Below, piece after piece: positions 9,601-18,476 of a stretch of DNA of 64,000 nucleotides. Origin of the DNA: Mangifera indica (Eukaryota > Streptophyta > Magnoliopsida > Sapindales > Anacardiaceae); assembly GCF_011075055.1 (NCBI RefSeq), contig NC_058146.1, positions 11,023,820 to 11,087,819 on the forward strand, given 5' to 3'. Each line of letters opens with the position of its first letter. Position 1 is the stretch's first letter. The notes under the pieces are model-generated. The model had not been told where the DNA came from, did no database searches, and worked only from the letters and a program-made list of their open reading frames with translations. A program made the position numbers and the translations under genes.

Positions 9601-12600
9601 TGGGACTTAAGTTGCGTCTAGACATGCCTGAGCAGGCTATGGAGGTCACAACTCTATTCTTCCGTGAGTCCACGCCAGCAGATGAATCTCATGTATGTTT
9701 ACACTACTCTGAGATTCTCTTCTCAACTGGGGTTCTCCTTCTGTACATTAAATGAAGCTAATCTCCTTGTGTACAGGAAACCATGGAAGCTATAACTCAG
9801 GAAAAGGCAAAAAGCATGAAACATATACAGGAAAAGATGCAGTTAACCCAAAAAGAAATTAAACGCTTTGATCCTGTAAGGCTATACTATCTCCCTTTTT
9901 CAATATGTTTGTCTGAGACATTCATTAAAAATAAACGTTTATATTTTTATAACATAGTTAAACACTTCGGTTCCAGTTTGATGCCTTCCCTGGTGATTTT
10001 GTGATGTTTTCAAAAGTCCTTACTCTTCTTAGAGGTATGGTATAGAGGCCTCAATTGCTTAAATTTTTTAAACCAACTTTGCATTTTTACCTCACTGTCT
10101 AACATTGTTCAGGTCTTTCTTCTATGATGAATGTTCGCATTGTATATTTGGATATTATGAGACCATTTGCTGAGTCTGTTTTAGAAGGGTCAGTTAATTC
10201 TAAACTTGATATCTAACTACAATGTAATTTAACTGCTTAGAAACATGAACAAGGGACCGGCAACAAATCCCCAGTGGATTTATGATTCTTCAACCCATTC
10301 TGAAGTGGAGGCCAAGTTGAGGGAATTCTTAGTTCAGTTGGGGAATGAGGACAAAATACTTAGAATTCAGGTCTGCATGAATTTTAATTTTTGCATGACA
10401 GCTTAATAACCTGAATGGTATCTTTCAATTATTTCATTTTCAAAGCTTGTAATACTATTTTTGTTTACTTTCTATATATTTCCCTTCTACTTTAGGGCTG
10501 TTAGTTTTCCATGCTTGGGGTGTTGTATTAGTCTCAGTTAACAGAGAATAAGTTGATTGAGCCCATTGACTTTTTAGAAGCCTTCTTTTTTTTCAATTAT
10601 TTAAAGTGTAACCAGTTATTACATGAAAAATAATAATAATAATAATAATGATTATTATTATTATTAAATACAACCAATAAACAATGATAACTAATAAATT
10701 CCTCTATCCTCTGGAGAACATTGGATGATCCAGTATCTGCAAATGTTATAGATATGATATAAGTTGTTGAGCTACTTTTTTTTTGGTATGGTGACATTTA
10801 ATATGTTGCTGGAAATATATTTGTATGTAAATGCAGAACTTTGCATATAACAAACCTGATTACCTGTATTGCTTTATAAATAATAACACTTATTTAGTCT
10901 GAAATTTTTGTGACTCATCCAAAATACTGGAAGTGGAGATGTCTGCTGAATGGCTAGTAGAGCTAATCTGCAAGATCTTTAATTCATGAAAATCACCTCT
11001 ATTGCTGCTAAACAAAGCAGGGAAACAAAACTATGTGTTAAGATCCAAGGTGCAAGGTATGGGACTTGGATCATACAATGGAAAGTATGAGCAATTACTA
11101 TGGGGTTTATATGACCTTGGACTCTCCCATCTTAATAGCTAATTTTTAAAGTATGGTTCTTCTAAGGTTCATATCATTTGGTATCAGAACTAATACCATG
11201 TTTTCCAGTTGCAATCGTACGACACAGGCAGTGACGCTAACATTATAGTGTTCTCTCAGGACTAGCAGGGAGCTAGCACACAACCAGCCCGCTTGGGCAT
11301 CAGGGCAACGGAGCGTGGTGGTATGTTAAAATCCTGAATATAAGGTATGAGACTTAGATCCCACATTAGAAAGTATGAACAATTAGTGTACGGTTTATAT
11401 GGTCTCGGGTTCTCCCATTTCAATAGCTAATTTTTTAGGAGTAGTTCTCATAAAGTTCGTAACACTATACTCCCAGGTGGTTGGTAACATGGGTTACCTT
11501 GAGAGACATACTTTTGCTGTAGACATGAACAAAACCTTAATCTACCTCTCTAAGATTAAAGTGGAGAATTTTATAAATAATAGGTTTATACTATTTTGAT
11601 ATCAACAGAAAGTTTAATAGGAATAGGCATTTATAGTGAATACTGAAGAAAAATATGTACAGTTTGTTGGATTATTAATGAGCTTATTTCTCTATTTTTG
11701 GATGCCAAAATATGAAAAAGCAGAATTGAAGCGACAATTATTCTTAATTTTTATGAGATTTTCATTAATGATGTCTTCAGGTTTGTGCGTACAAAGATGG
11801 TAAGGTGATTATAGATACTGCTGCTGGAGTGCTTGGTAGATATGATCCTCGTCCTGTTCAGCCTGATAGTCTTTTTAATGTTCTTTCGGTAACAAAGGGC
11901 ATTACAGCAGGATTGTTACACTGGCTTGTTGACAAAGGGTATCTTAATGTTCTTATGGGTACTATGCTTTATGTTTGTAAATCTGTATGCTTTGCTGTGC
12001 TAAAATTCTATTTGGCTAGTTATTTTATGTCCATTAATATCTATTCCCTGCAAATATACAACAGATAATCAGGTTTCTAATTTATGTTGTTGAGGTCTGG
12101 CTAGACATATTAGAGAAGTGTTTCTTTTTTTTTTTTACGAGGCAAGATTTTCTGATGTTTTGGATGGTCCACTTAAACTGCATGTCAAAGGACTTTGTTA
12201 TACATAGCACTTAGTTCAATATGATCCGGTAGAATTAGATGTTGATATGGTTAGAGATTTACTTGCATGACTTTTTTAAATTTTGGTGATTTTCCTCTGT
12301 TTTTTTCTTGGTCTCTTTTCAGAAATACAGAAAATATATTTTATTGAGGATCATGGTATTATTGTAATATAGCTGGACATAGTCCAAAATATTGATGCCT
12401 GGAGATAAATCTATTTCTCTTCTTGAAAGAAAAGTAGAGTTCTTTCCTGTAATTGAGTAAATGAAGAAAAGATGACTATGCAATATATATTACTTGAGAA
12501 CTTCTTAACCAATAGAGATATGCATTTGTAAATGTCATAAGTAGCATCAAACCTTTTGTTTTCTTGTGATACACCTACTTCTTTTGTTTATTTAAGAAAT

Positions 12601-15110
12601 TTAGAAATAAAAAAGTGAAACGTAAGATTTGGCTACCAAAGTGTCCCTCAACCTGAGTTTTATTGACTGGTTTTACACATTGTTACCCAATATTTCAAGT
12701 TTCTAGGATTTTTTGTATAAAAATCCAAACTAATCCTTGATTCCAAAACAAAAAATCAAGGGTTAGCAAAACCGGTAGAACATTAAAACTTTTAGGAAGA
12801 TGACTTGGGTTTGAGTCTTTGCCATGTTTGTGAAACCCTGAAAAAATTACTTACAAAAAAAAAAATTTTAAGTTCCAAGTGCATTTCAGGTCATTCATCA
12901 TGAGCAAAATAACAAAAATCTTTATCTTAGGTGCCAAGATACCCCTCTATCTAAATCTTAAGCTGGTAGGTAGGGAGGGGCTTGTTAACATTGATATTTA
13001 TCCAATAGACTCTCTCTCATAGAACATGGATTTTTTTTTTCTTTTTTTCTAATCTAGTTGAAATGTAGGGATTTAAACTTTGCAACCTTTGGCAATGATA
13101 TTGTGTTAAGTTACCACTCTACCTAAAAGCTTAAGCTAGATATCAACATTGATATTTAATCCAATAAGCTCAAAGATGTGAGAGACCAACGATACATACT
13201 TACAAAGCGAAATAGTAAATACTCAGATTATTCATTTTAGTCAGTGAAAGATGTAGTAATAGTGTAGACTTCAGAGCTCCTTTCATTATATCACACGGTG
13301 TATTTTGTGATAATTAAATAATCCGGGTTTGAAATCATATGGCTTTAGTTCACGAACTATTCTATCATACCCTATAGAATTCCAAAAAGATTCTGTGAAT
13401 TTGTCAATGATTTGTACTGGGCACAAATCTGCAAACAGCAAATTGATCCATAAAGATTCTCAAATTAATGGATACTTTGGTACATGAGAGACCAGTGTGT
13501 GATCTCAATTGTCATTGTGACTCAAGCTTGAGGATAATGAATTCGGATCAAATGGAAAAGATCTCATAAAGGTTTAATCTTATCCTATGACCTTTTAAAC
13601 ATGCCCTGTGGTTAGCCATTCTTATGAAGGTAACTGAACATAACTTGGTTTTGGATTTTAGGTCCATCATGTGCTTAACCATGCTAGTGGTTTGCACAAT
13701 GCTTTATATGAGATGGGACAGGAAAATCCCATTCAATATACTGACTGGGATGTTTTTTTGAGTAAAATTGCTGCATTAGAACCTGAAAGTAAACCAGGCC
13801 AAAAGCAGGTCTATCACTATCTGTCTTTCGGTTGGCTGTGTGGTGCAATGATTGAGGTATTATAGCTTGCTTCTGTTGCTTTCAATTGAATATAACTTTC
13901 AACTATGGTCTCAATAAGAAGATTTATGAACCCTGAAATCTATAGATAACAAATATCTTGCCTATTTTTATATGTTGATGTGTAAAGATGCCATGTGATC
14001 CTAGGTATGCCAGCTGGATTGATTGTTAGTAGATCTTTTTGCTGGCCTTTAGAGTGATCAAAGAATTTGACTATATTTTCAATAATACAGCGAGCATCTG
14101 GCAAGAAATTTCAGGAGATTCTTGAAGAAATATTCGTTCGACCCCTAAATATAGAAGGGAAGCTGTATGTTGGAATTCCACCAGGTACTCGTCAAACTCC
14201 ACTTTCTTAATCTTCTCATGTTACTTCGTACAAAGCTCCCCTTCGTACAAATTATTTTCTAATAAAAAGAACAGAAATTTTGTAGTCTACCGTAATCAAT
14301 GGCATTATGATGCCTTTCAATGTCTATCCTTCAGGTGTGGAATCTCGACTTCCAACTCTTTCAATAGATGAGTATGATCGCATAAAGTACTCGGACACAT
14401 CTTATTATTCTGCTCTACCCCCTGAGTTCCAGCATGACAAAGTTGCAGAGATCGTCACCTCCTTGCCAGTTTTCTTCAACATCTTGTGCGTTCGCCGTGC
14501 TGTCATTCCTTCTTGTAATTTACATTGCTCAGCTCGTGCAGTCGCACGCTACTATGCAACTCTAGCTGATGGGGGAGAGATTCCACCCCCACATTCCTCT
14601 TTATCCAATCCACCGCTTGGCAGTCACCCTCACATCCCCAAATTTCCTTCTCAAGAGAAGTCAAAAAAACCAAAAGGTAAGAAAAACAAGGATGTGCCTT
14701 CTGCTTCAGAGAACAATACAAATAATAAGGGTAAAGATGCTAGTGGTGATGATAGCACTAGGCCGATAAATATGGGTGGCAAGATTTTTAGTAACCCTAG
14801 AATCCATGATGCGTTTCTGGGTGTGGGTGAATATGAGCATTTGGCCTTGCCAAATGGGCAATTTGGACTGGGGTTTAAGAGGAATAAAGCTGCTGATGGA
14901 TCAATTATCGGTTTCGGGCACTCAGGCATGGGTGGATCAACAGGTTTCTGTGACACAAAAAATAGATTTGCTATAGCAGTGTCATTGAATAAAATGTCAT
15001 ATGGTGCTACAACTGAAAGAATCATGGAGTTGGTTTGTTCAGAGCTCAATATCCCACTGCCGGTGGAGTATAGTAAAGTCAAGGACTTTGACAAGCCTCT
15101 CACTCGCTGA
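6610..15110 (+). CDS. ABC1 atypical kinase fused to beta-lactamase-like domain, copy B (near complete, probably impaired)
   Basis: Orthologue of the Arabidopsis At5g24810-type protein: an ABC1/UbiB atypical kinase followed by a class C beta-lactamase-like serine hydrolase domain. Eighteen coding exons can be placed: 6610-6684, 6774-7001, 7571-7657, 7742-7831, 7919-8045, 8259-8359, 8608-8746, 8933-9054, 9564-9692, 9777-9875, 9977-10034, 10113-10188, 10241-10370, 11781-11938, about 13520-13580, 13662-13856, 14091-14184, 14335-15110. Reading phases agree at nearly all junctions. Kinase marks: KIGQ (exon 2), ATAS (3), VAKVQH (4), GDPHPGN (7-8), DFG (8). Hydrolase marks: SVTK (14), YLS (16), GHSG (18). 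Lesions: exon 15 lost its acceptor plus 18 coding bases, and exon 7 lacks a visible acceptor and the residues before MDG. It may make only a truncated kinase, or nothing. Substrate and cell location cannot be read here. Confidence 0.8.
6774..7001 (+). CDS. ABC1K copy B exon 2 (KxGQ motif)
   Basis: Encodes the ABC1 signature KIGQYLSARADVLP, typical of the inhibitory N-terminal extension, then DSLPPRPLLE. The acceptor may be at 6773 (gives GVQVKEK, closest to the homologue) or at 6782. Donor GTGATT follows 7001. Confidence 0.82.
7571..7657 (+). CDS. ABC1K copy B exon 3
   Basis: Encodes VRQTIEKELG through TPLATAS, the start of the alanine-rich loop that replaces the Gly-rich loop in ABC1 kinases. 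Acceptor ACACAG, donor GTAAGA. Confidence 0.82.
7742..7831 (+). CDS. ABC1K copy B exon 4 (ATP-binding lysine)
   Basis: Encodes IAQVHRAKL, then DVVAKVQHPG, which holds the nucleotide-binding lysine of the VAIK-equivalent motif. In phase with exons 3 and 5. In CNL1/CNL2 composites everything up to and including this exon is missing. Confidence 0.83.
7919..8045 (+). CDS. ABC1K copy B exon 5
   Basis: Encodes DLKDVKYIVDWIAWADP through KELDFKLEE, ending in phase 1 before GTATGC. This is the first exon kept in copies A (partly) and C. Confidence 0.83.
8259..8359 (+). CDS. ABC1K copy B exon 6, followed by a GC donor
   Basis: Encodes ENTRTLHSNLC through DVLVPEVIQ. The exon is followed by GCATGA rather than GT. 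The same GC is present in copies A and C, so it is either an inherited GC-AG intron or an ancestral defect. Confidence 0.75.
8608..8746 (+). CDS. ABC1K copy B exon 7, 5' boundary damaged
   Basis: Encodes MDGIRLNDSESLEASGVD through FVDGFFNGDPHPG, the catalytic-loop segment. No AG acceptor is visible just upstream; instead there is a T-run. The roughly ten residues that should join exon 6 to MDG are not found at the expected place. A short AGTGAAAAG at 8447-8455 may be the real exon start, cut by later change. Confidence 0.65.
8933..9054 (+). CDS. ABC1K copy B exon 8 (DFG motif)
   Basis: Encodes NFLVSKEAPHRPILLDFGL, with the metal-binding DFG, then KQALAKFLLACAE. Acceptor ATGCAG, donor GTTTGG; in phase with exons 7 and 9. 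Absent from copies A and C. Confidence 0.85.
9564..9692 (+). CDS. ABC1K copy B exon 9
   Basis: Encodes GDHVALLSAMAEMGLKLRLD through STPADESH. Clean acceptor (CATAG) and donor (GTATGT). Present in all three copies. Confidence 0.85.
9777..9875 (+). CDS. ABC1K copy B exon 10
   Basis: Encodes ETMEAITQEKAKSM through KEIKRFDP; a charged, probably helical linker. Acceptor TACAG, donor GTAAGG. Confidence 0.83.
9977..10034 (+). CDS. ABC1K copy B exon 11
   Basis: Encodes FDAFPGDFVMFSKVLTLLR, ending in phase 1 before GTATGG. Matches the conserved end of the ABC1 domain. Confidence 0.82.
10113..10188 (+). CDS. ABC1K copy B exon 12
   Basis: Encodes GLSSMMNVRIVYLDIMRPF and AESVLEG. Reads in frame in B and C; copy A has lost one T here. 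Confidence 0.82.
10241..10370 (+). CDS. ABC1K copy B exon 13
   Basis: Encodes NMNKGPATNPQWIYD through KILRIQ, the junction between the kinase and hydrolase halves. Acceptor CTTAG is intact in B and C, mutated in A. In copy C the last codon CAG is TAG. Confidence 0.82.
10626..10667. repeat. (AAT)n/(ATT)n inverted microsatellite in intron 13
   Basis: A run of AAT units followed immediately by ATT units. The two halves are complementary and could fold back. Not seen in copies A or C, whose intron 13 is deleted from this point. Confidence 0.85.
11036..11464 (+). mobile_element. TRIM retrotransposon in intron 13 of ABC1K copy B
   Basis: Two direct repeats of equal length (11036-11176 and 11324-11464, 141 bp each), each starting TGTTA and ending in CA. 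The first is followed by a primer-binding site TGGTATCAGAAC (11179-11190), complementary to initiator Met tRNA. The internal part is about 147 bp and non-coding. Flanking 5-mers CTATG and CTATA look like a target duplication with one change. The size and non-coding interior fit a terminal-repeat retrotransposon in miniature. Confidence 0.82.
11781..11938 (+). CDS. ABC1K copy B exon 14 (beta-lactamase SxxK)
   Basis: Opens the hydrolase domain: VCAYKDGKVIIDTAAGVL, then LFNVLSVTKGITAGLLHW. SVTK is the SxxK motif with the nucleophile serine of class C beta-lactamase-like enzymes. Intact here; in copy C the serine codon is leucine. Confidence 0.85.
11939..13515 (+). other. Intron 14 of ABC1K copy B
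   Basis: About 1.6 kb, AT-rich with poly-T runs (near 12127 and 13030). Closely matches 56254-57780 in copy C apart from small indels. I see no gene or recognisable transposon in it. Confidence 0.6.
13516..13580 (+). pseudogene. ABC1K copy B exon 15, acceptor deleted
   Basis: Copy C has a clean acceptor (CTTGCAG) and 73-bp exon at 57842-57914. In B the sequence jumps from the intron straight into the exon, losing the polypyrimidine tract and AG (about 57 bp), and 18 coding bases (VADIWP) are also missing. Skipping this exon shifts the frame into exon 16; using the nearest AG also shifts it. Confidence 0.8.
13662..13856 (+). CDS. ABC1K copy B exon 16 (Y-x-S motif)
   Basis: Encodes VHHVLNHASGLHNALYEMG through VYHYLSFGWLCGAMIE. 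YLS fits the second catalytic motif (YxN/YxS) of the class C family. 195 bp, same length as in copy C. Confidence 0.84.
14091..14184 (+). CDS. ABC1K copy B exon 17
   Basis: Encodes RASGKKFQEILEEIFVRP and LYVGIPP, ending in phase 1. A typical beta-lactamase/esterase segment in which the core domain packs against a C-terminal subunit. Confidence 0.84.
14335..15110 (+). CDS. ABC1K copy B terminal exon 18 (GHSG motif)
   Basis: 258 codons including the stop TGA (15108-15110). Encodes GVESRLPTLSIDEYD, AVARYYATLADGG, a low-complexity Lys/Ser/Asn linker (about 14655-14760), then FGLGFKR and GFGHSGMGGSTGF, where HSG is the third catalytic motif (HxG/KTG position). Open throughout, unlike copy C. Confidence 0.88.
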
Positions 15111-15300
15111 AATTGAATGTCTCATATTCCCATTGTATAAATTATATCCTCATCTTATATTGCTTCCACAAACGCTGAATAAGTATACATTTCAATCAAG
15201 TTATGATATTGAATAAGAGAATTGTCATTATTTTATCATCTGGGTCTGGTGGTTGGAATTCACAAGTTTAATTATTTAGTGATATACTGATATATCGGCA
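15111..15300 (+). other. 3'UTR/flank of ABC1K copy B
   Basis: AT-rich sequence after the stop, nearly identical after copy C (59521-59700). Polyadenylation probably occurs here, but no single site is certain. Confidence 0.4.
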
Positions 15301-15379
15301 AAGCATTGTTGGATGATAATAGCCAAAGCAACCTTATTAACAAAATTGATCTCATTGCATTGTTGAGTGTTTTACCTAC

Positions 15380-15542
15380 TTGTTTCAACTTAGAGAAATG
15401 TTTGTCATGTCAATTTGTTGTTGAAAGTGTTTTTGTAGAGTTTTTTATCAGCTCGCATGCTAAATCTTCTATTAGTATGCAATGTGCTCGAGGATGTTTA
15501 AGGAATTATTTGGTTTGTCAACTTTTAGATGGAAAAAAATAA
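15380..15542 (+). mobile_element. Possible copia RNase H C-terminal remnant (flank of copy B)
   Basis: Same short open stretch as after copies A and C (KCLSCQFV, FFISSHAK, YLVCQLLD). It looks like a decayed C-terminal end of copia RNase H. The copies differ mostly by amino-acid changes, which argues against selection for a protein. Confidence 0.35.
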
Positions 15543-15570
15543 TTTATTTTGTAATGACCTAGTGTTATAG

Positions 15571-15594
15571 AAAGGAAGAGAGAGAGAGAGAGAA
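15571..15594. repeat. (AG)n microsatellite
   Basis: Purine dinucleotide run, longer in copy C (about 59985-60008) and shorter after copy A. Confidence 0.85.
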
Positions 15595-15674
15595 ATGGTT
15601 ACGCTATTGAGTAGTAAGATAGATGTTTGATAAAATTTTATATGAGAATATCCTATATTTACAATTCATTTTCT

Positions 15675-15860
15675 TAAGGATGGATTTGAGTTGAGTTGGC
15701 TCAAATTCAATTATTGACTTGATTTAAATAAGTTTAAAACGAACTTAGTTTAGCGAGTTTGAGCTCAAACTCGAACCTAAGAATTTTATATCATCTAGCT
15801 TAAATTTGAATTTGAGCTTACGAGGTATTCAAATCGTCAAGCATATGAACATACAAATTT
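15675..15860. repeat. GAGTTTGAGCTC-type dispersed repeat
   Basis: Stretch rich in GAGTTTGAGCTCAAACTCG-like words, starting AAGGATGGATTTGAGTTGAG. It recurs at 60085-60270 and, on the opposite strand, at 43690-43915. A dispersed repeat of unknown class; copy number here is at least three. Confidence 0.55.
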
Positions 15861-16074
15861 TTGATATAAATTCATTCAAACAATATCATTTTAGTCATTT
15901 TTAGTTTGATTACAATATCAAACCAAATTTTGCACCCTTACCCCTAAACCCTTAATTTTTTACTGCATAATCTCAAGAAAAATTATAATGTAATTTCCAA
16001 CTTAATTAATATATCTCTAGTGCACCAAATTGCACAAAATGAACAAGTTAATTTTGAAAATAATTTTGTCGTGT

Positions 16075-16600
16075 CATGGAGGACTTAAAAGTCTCTTTGT
16101 ATGGCCTAAATCAAACACCCAAATAGTGGCATAAGAAGTTTGATTATGCATTTTTTTGTGATGGTTTTTCTTCAATAGAAATACATAAATATGTTTATTC
16201 TAAACTTGTTGACGATGAATGTGTGATTATATGTTTATATATATGTAGATGATATGCACATTTTTGGTACTAATCTTTAGATAATACATAAAATTAAAGG
16301 ATTTATAGCTTCTAACTTTGAGTGTTCTTTTCGGTGTGAAATTAAAAGAAAGAATGAGAAGATAATGCTATCTCAAGAACACTATACAGAGATATGTTTG
16401 GACATTTTGATGTCACACTCAATTGAAGATAAACCGAAGTGATCTGATAGCTCAATATGATTATTCACATATTATTAGGAGATTAAAAAAATATACACAC
16501 AATTCTAAGTATGATCATTCAACCACACTGGTTAGACTAATGAAAGATGTAACTGATTATAAGTATGTGATTTTTGATGAAAAGTCATAATTTACTTTAT
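16075..16600 (+). mobile_element. Ty1-copia RT/RNase H remnant
   Basis: Readable copia fragments with stops: KSLYGLNQTPK (RT, usually KSLYGLKQAPR), IFGTNL near 16265, then LSQEHYT, and an RNase H-like LKKYTHNSKYDH near 16500. The gag, protease, integrase and 5' half are absent. Matches 60485-61010 beyond copy C. Confidence 0.72.
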
Positions 16601-17230
16601 AGATAGAAGTTGATTCCTTCTCTACCCTTTACACCATACTAACACTACAACACATTAATAACAACAACTTACAAACAGAAAAACTTAAGTTATTTTTATC
16701 CATCATTAAATAAATGAGTCAAGTGAGAGAAATCAATATCTTTTGAATTCTTCATGATTTCTCTTTATGTTTTATAGATTTCAAAATACAATGGATCAAG
16801 ATATATTTATCTATCTTCAAACTATGTGAAGAAACATGAAATTTAAGATTTATGGGTATAATGATTTGATGGTTAACTTATCTTCATGAATGAAATTGTG
16901 ATTTACATGTATATGATAGTTTGATATTTAATTATTTCTCTATAATAAATGTAATTATGACTTACACATGGTATCAAAGTATATTTTAAAAACTCATATT
17001 TTTCTATTAAAGATTGTTGATTTAATATATAGTATAAATTAAATTTGTTTGACTGCATATAGAAGTAATAATATTGATTTGTGCATAAATGTAAAGAATG
17101 AGTCTTTGTATTACATAGACAAATATGACAGATTCTTCTTCTTTTCTTTTCTAAAGAACGCATAAGAAATGCATTAGAATTTGTAATATCCTTAGTTATG
17201 CTTGAGGCACTTGTGTCATTTTCCTAAATT
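16600..17230 (+). mobile_element. LTR-like remnant with primer-binding motif
   Basis: AT-rich sequence with TGGTATCAAAG near 16971, a Met-tRNA primer-binding-like site, following the copia debris. The same block is at 5150-5720 and 61010-61640. LTR ends cannot be set. Confidence 0.4.
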
Positions 17231-17254
17231 TTCATTTTTGATTGGGTCAAATCT

Positions 17255-17760
17255 AGGTCAAAATCAGAAATAGAAGTCTGATTGGGTCAAAAATAAAAGG
17301 GGGGTTGGATTTGGCCACCCAAATATGTATTGACAAAAAATAAAAAATAAAAAAAACAAAAAACAAAAATAAAACCCTAAATGAGGTGGGATGTATTGCA
17401 TATTTAAGTAACTTCCTACCAGGTTTAAAGGTGGATTTCGCCACTTTTCTGTCCCCATTAAAGTAGCAAATCAAAGAGCAATCTTTTGACAACTGAAGGG
17501 AAGAAATCTGACTGGTAGGGAACTTTCTATGACAACCAAAATCTTGAAGAACTAACATGTCGCCAACTTTGTTGGAGCAAATTTTAGGTGAGTAGGGATG
17601 TCACTTTCTTCTCTTGGATTTCATGAATCTTAGCCTTGTTTTATGCATGTTTGGGGTTAATTCTTGTTGGCTTTATGCATTGGCCTTTTGTTGCAAACGC
17701 TTGAATCCTAAATAATTATGGATGAAATATGCATTTATAGTGTGTGCTTGTATATGTTGT
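17255..17760 (+). promoter_or_regulatory. Orphan ABC1K promoter/5'UTR module downstream of copy B
   Basis: Matches 5770-6230 upstream of copy B, including the TATTTAAG box (about 17401) and the GTGAGT donor (17588). No ABC1K exon 1 follows; instead a copia LTR begins at 17878. It marks the start of a lost further tandem copy of the gene. Confidence 0.62.
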
Positions 17761-17877
17761 GTATGTGTTTTTTTTTTTTTTGTATGAATTGTTGGTTTGA
17801 TGATGGCCCCTTGGATGGCTTCTTGATGGCTAGAATCCCATGCATGAATACATGGTTGTATGTTGCTTGCTTAATTT

Positions 17878-18463
17878 TGTTAAACATATTACTATCTGAT
17901 CTAATTCTAATTAGATCTGATTCTAGTTTAATCTGATTTTGATTAAGTCTAATTTTAATTTGCTATTTATTATTTTTCCTATTTCATAGGGTTAGAATTC
18001 CAGTTTAGTTATTTATTATTTTCTTATTTCATAGGATTAAGATTTTAGTCTAGTTATTTATTATTTTTCTATTATATTTAGATCCACCTATGACAAGTTG
18101 ACCAGACTTGTTTACAATTAATTGCCTAGGTAGTAGTTAGTCGAAGTTGAGAAAATGGTTGGTAGTTGAGGGAATATTTAAATGTCCCAAAACTGTAGAA
18201 ACAACCTTCCCTATGCAAAAGAATTATACACTTTTTTTTTTTGGTTCTTCCTTTCCTCCCAACACCAAAATACACGAGCTCTTCTCTTCACAGAAATGCA
18301 AGTACATGAAGAAAACTGTGTTATGGATATGAAAGTAATAATGCATTGTATGTTGTAGATCATCCAACAATTAATTCAATGCAATTCGAGAACACAATTA
18401 ATTGTTTTCATAATTTATAGAATTGGCATTAGAGTCTAGGGTTGATGAGTTTATTTTCTAACA
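17878..18463 (+). repeat. 5' LTR of copia X
   Basis: Begins TGTTAAAC and ends TCTAACA, giving the short inverted TGTTA/TAACA ends. It contains three internal repeats of a TTATTTATTATTTTCCTATT-like unit. The same LTR sits at the same flank (GCTTAATTT) beyond copy C. Confidence 0.8.
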
Positions 18464-18464
18464 T

Positions 18465-18476
18465 TGATATCAGAGC
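18465..18476 (+). other. Primer-binding site of copia X
   Basis: TGATATCAGAGC, one base from the initiator-Met-tRNA complement TGGTATCAGAGC, two bases after the LTR end. Confidence 0.75.

Noticed and set aside
11179..11190. TGGTATCAGA motifs as possible tRNA genes
   Set aside because: They are primer-binding sites adjoining LTR ends; no cloverleaf can be drawn around them.
14651..15103. 150-codon minus-strand frame in ABC1K exon 18 (199 codons at 58914-59513)
   Set aside because: Complement of the real exon 18, whose sense product has clear family motifs; the antisense protein has none.
15306..15542. 78-codon frame after copy B, also present after C and in part after A
   Set aside because: Conserved only because the flanks are duplicated; differences between copies are mostly amino-acid changing, and it resembles a decayed copia RNase H end.
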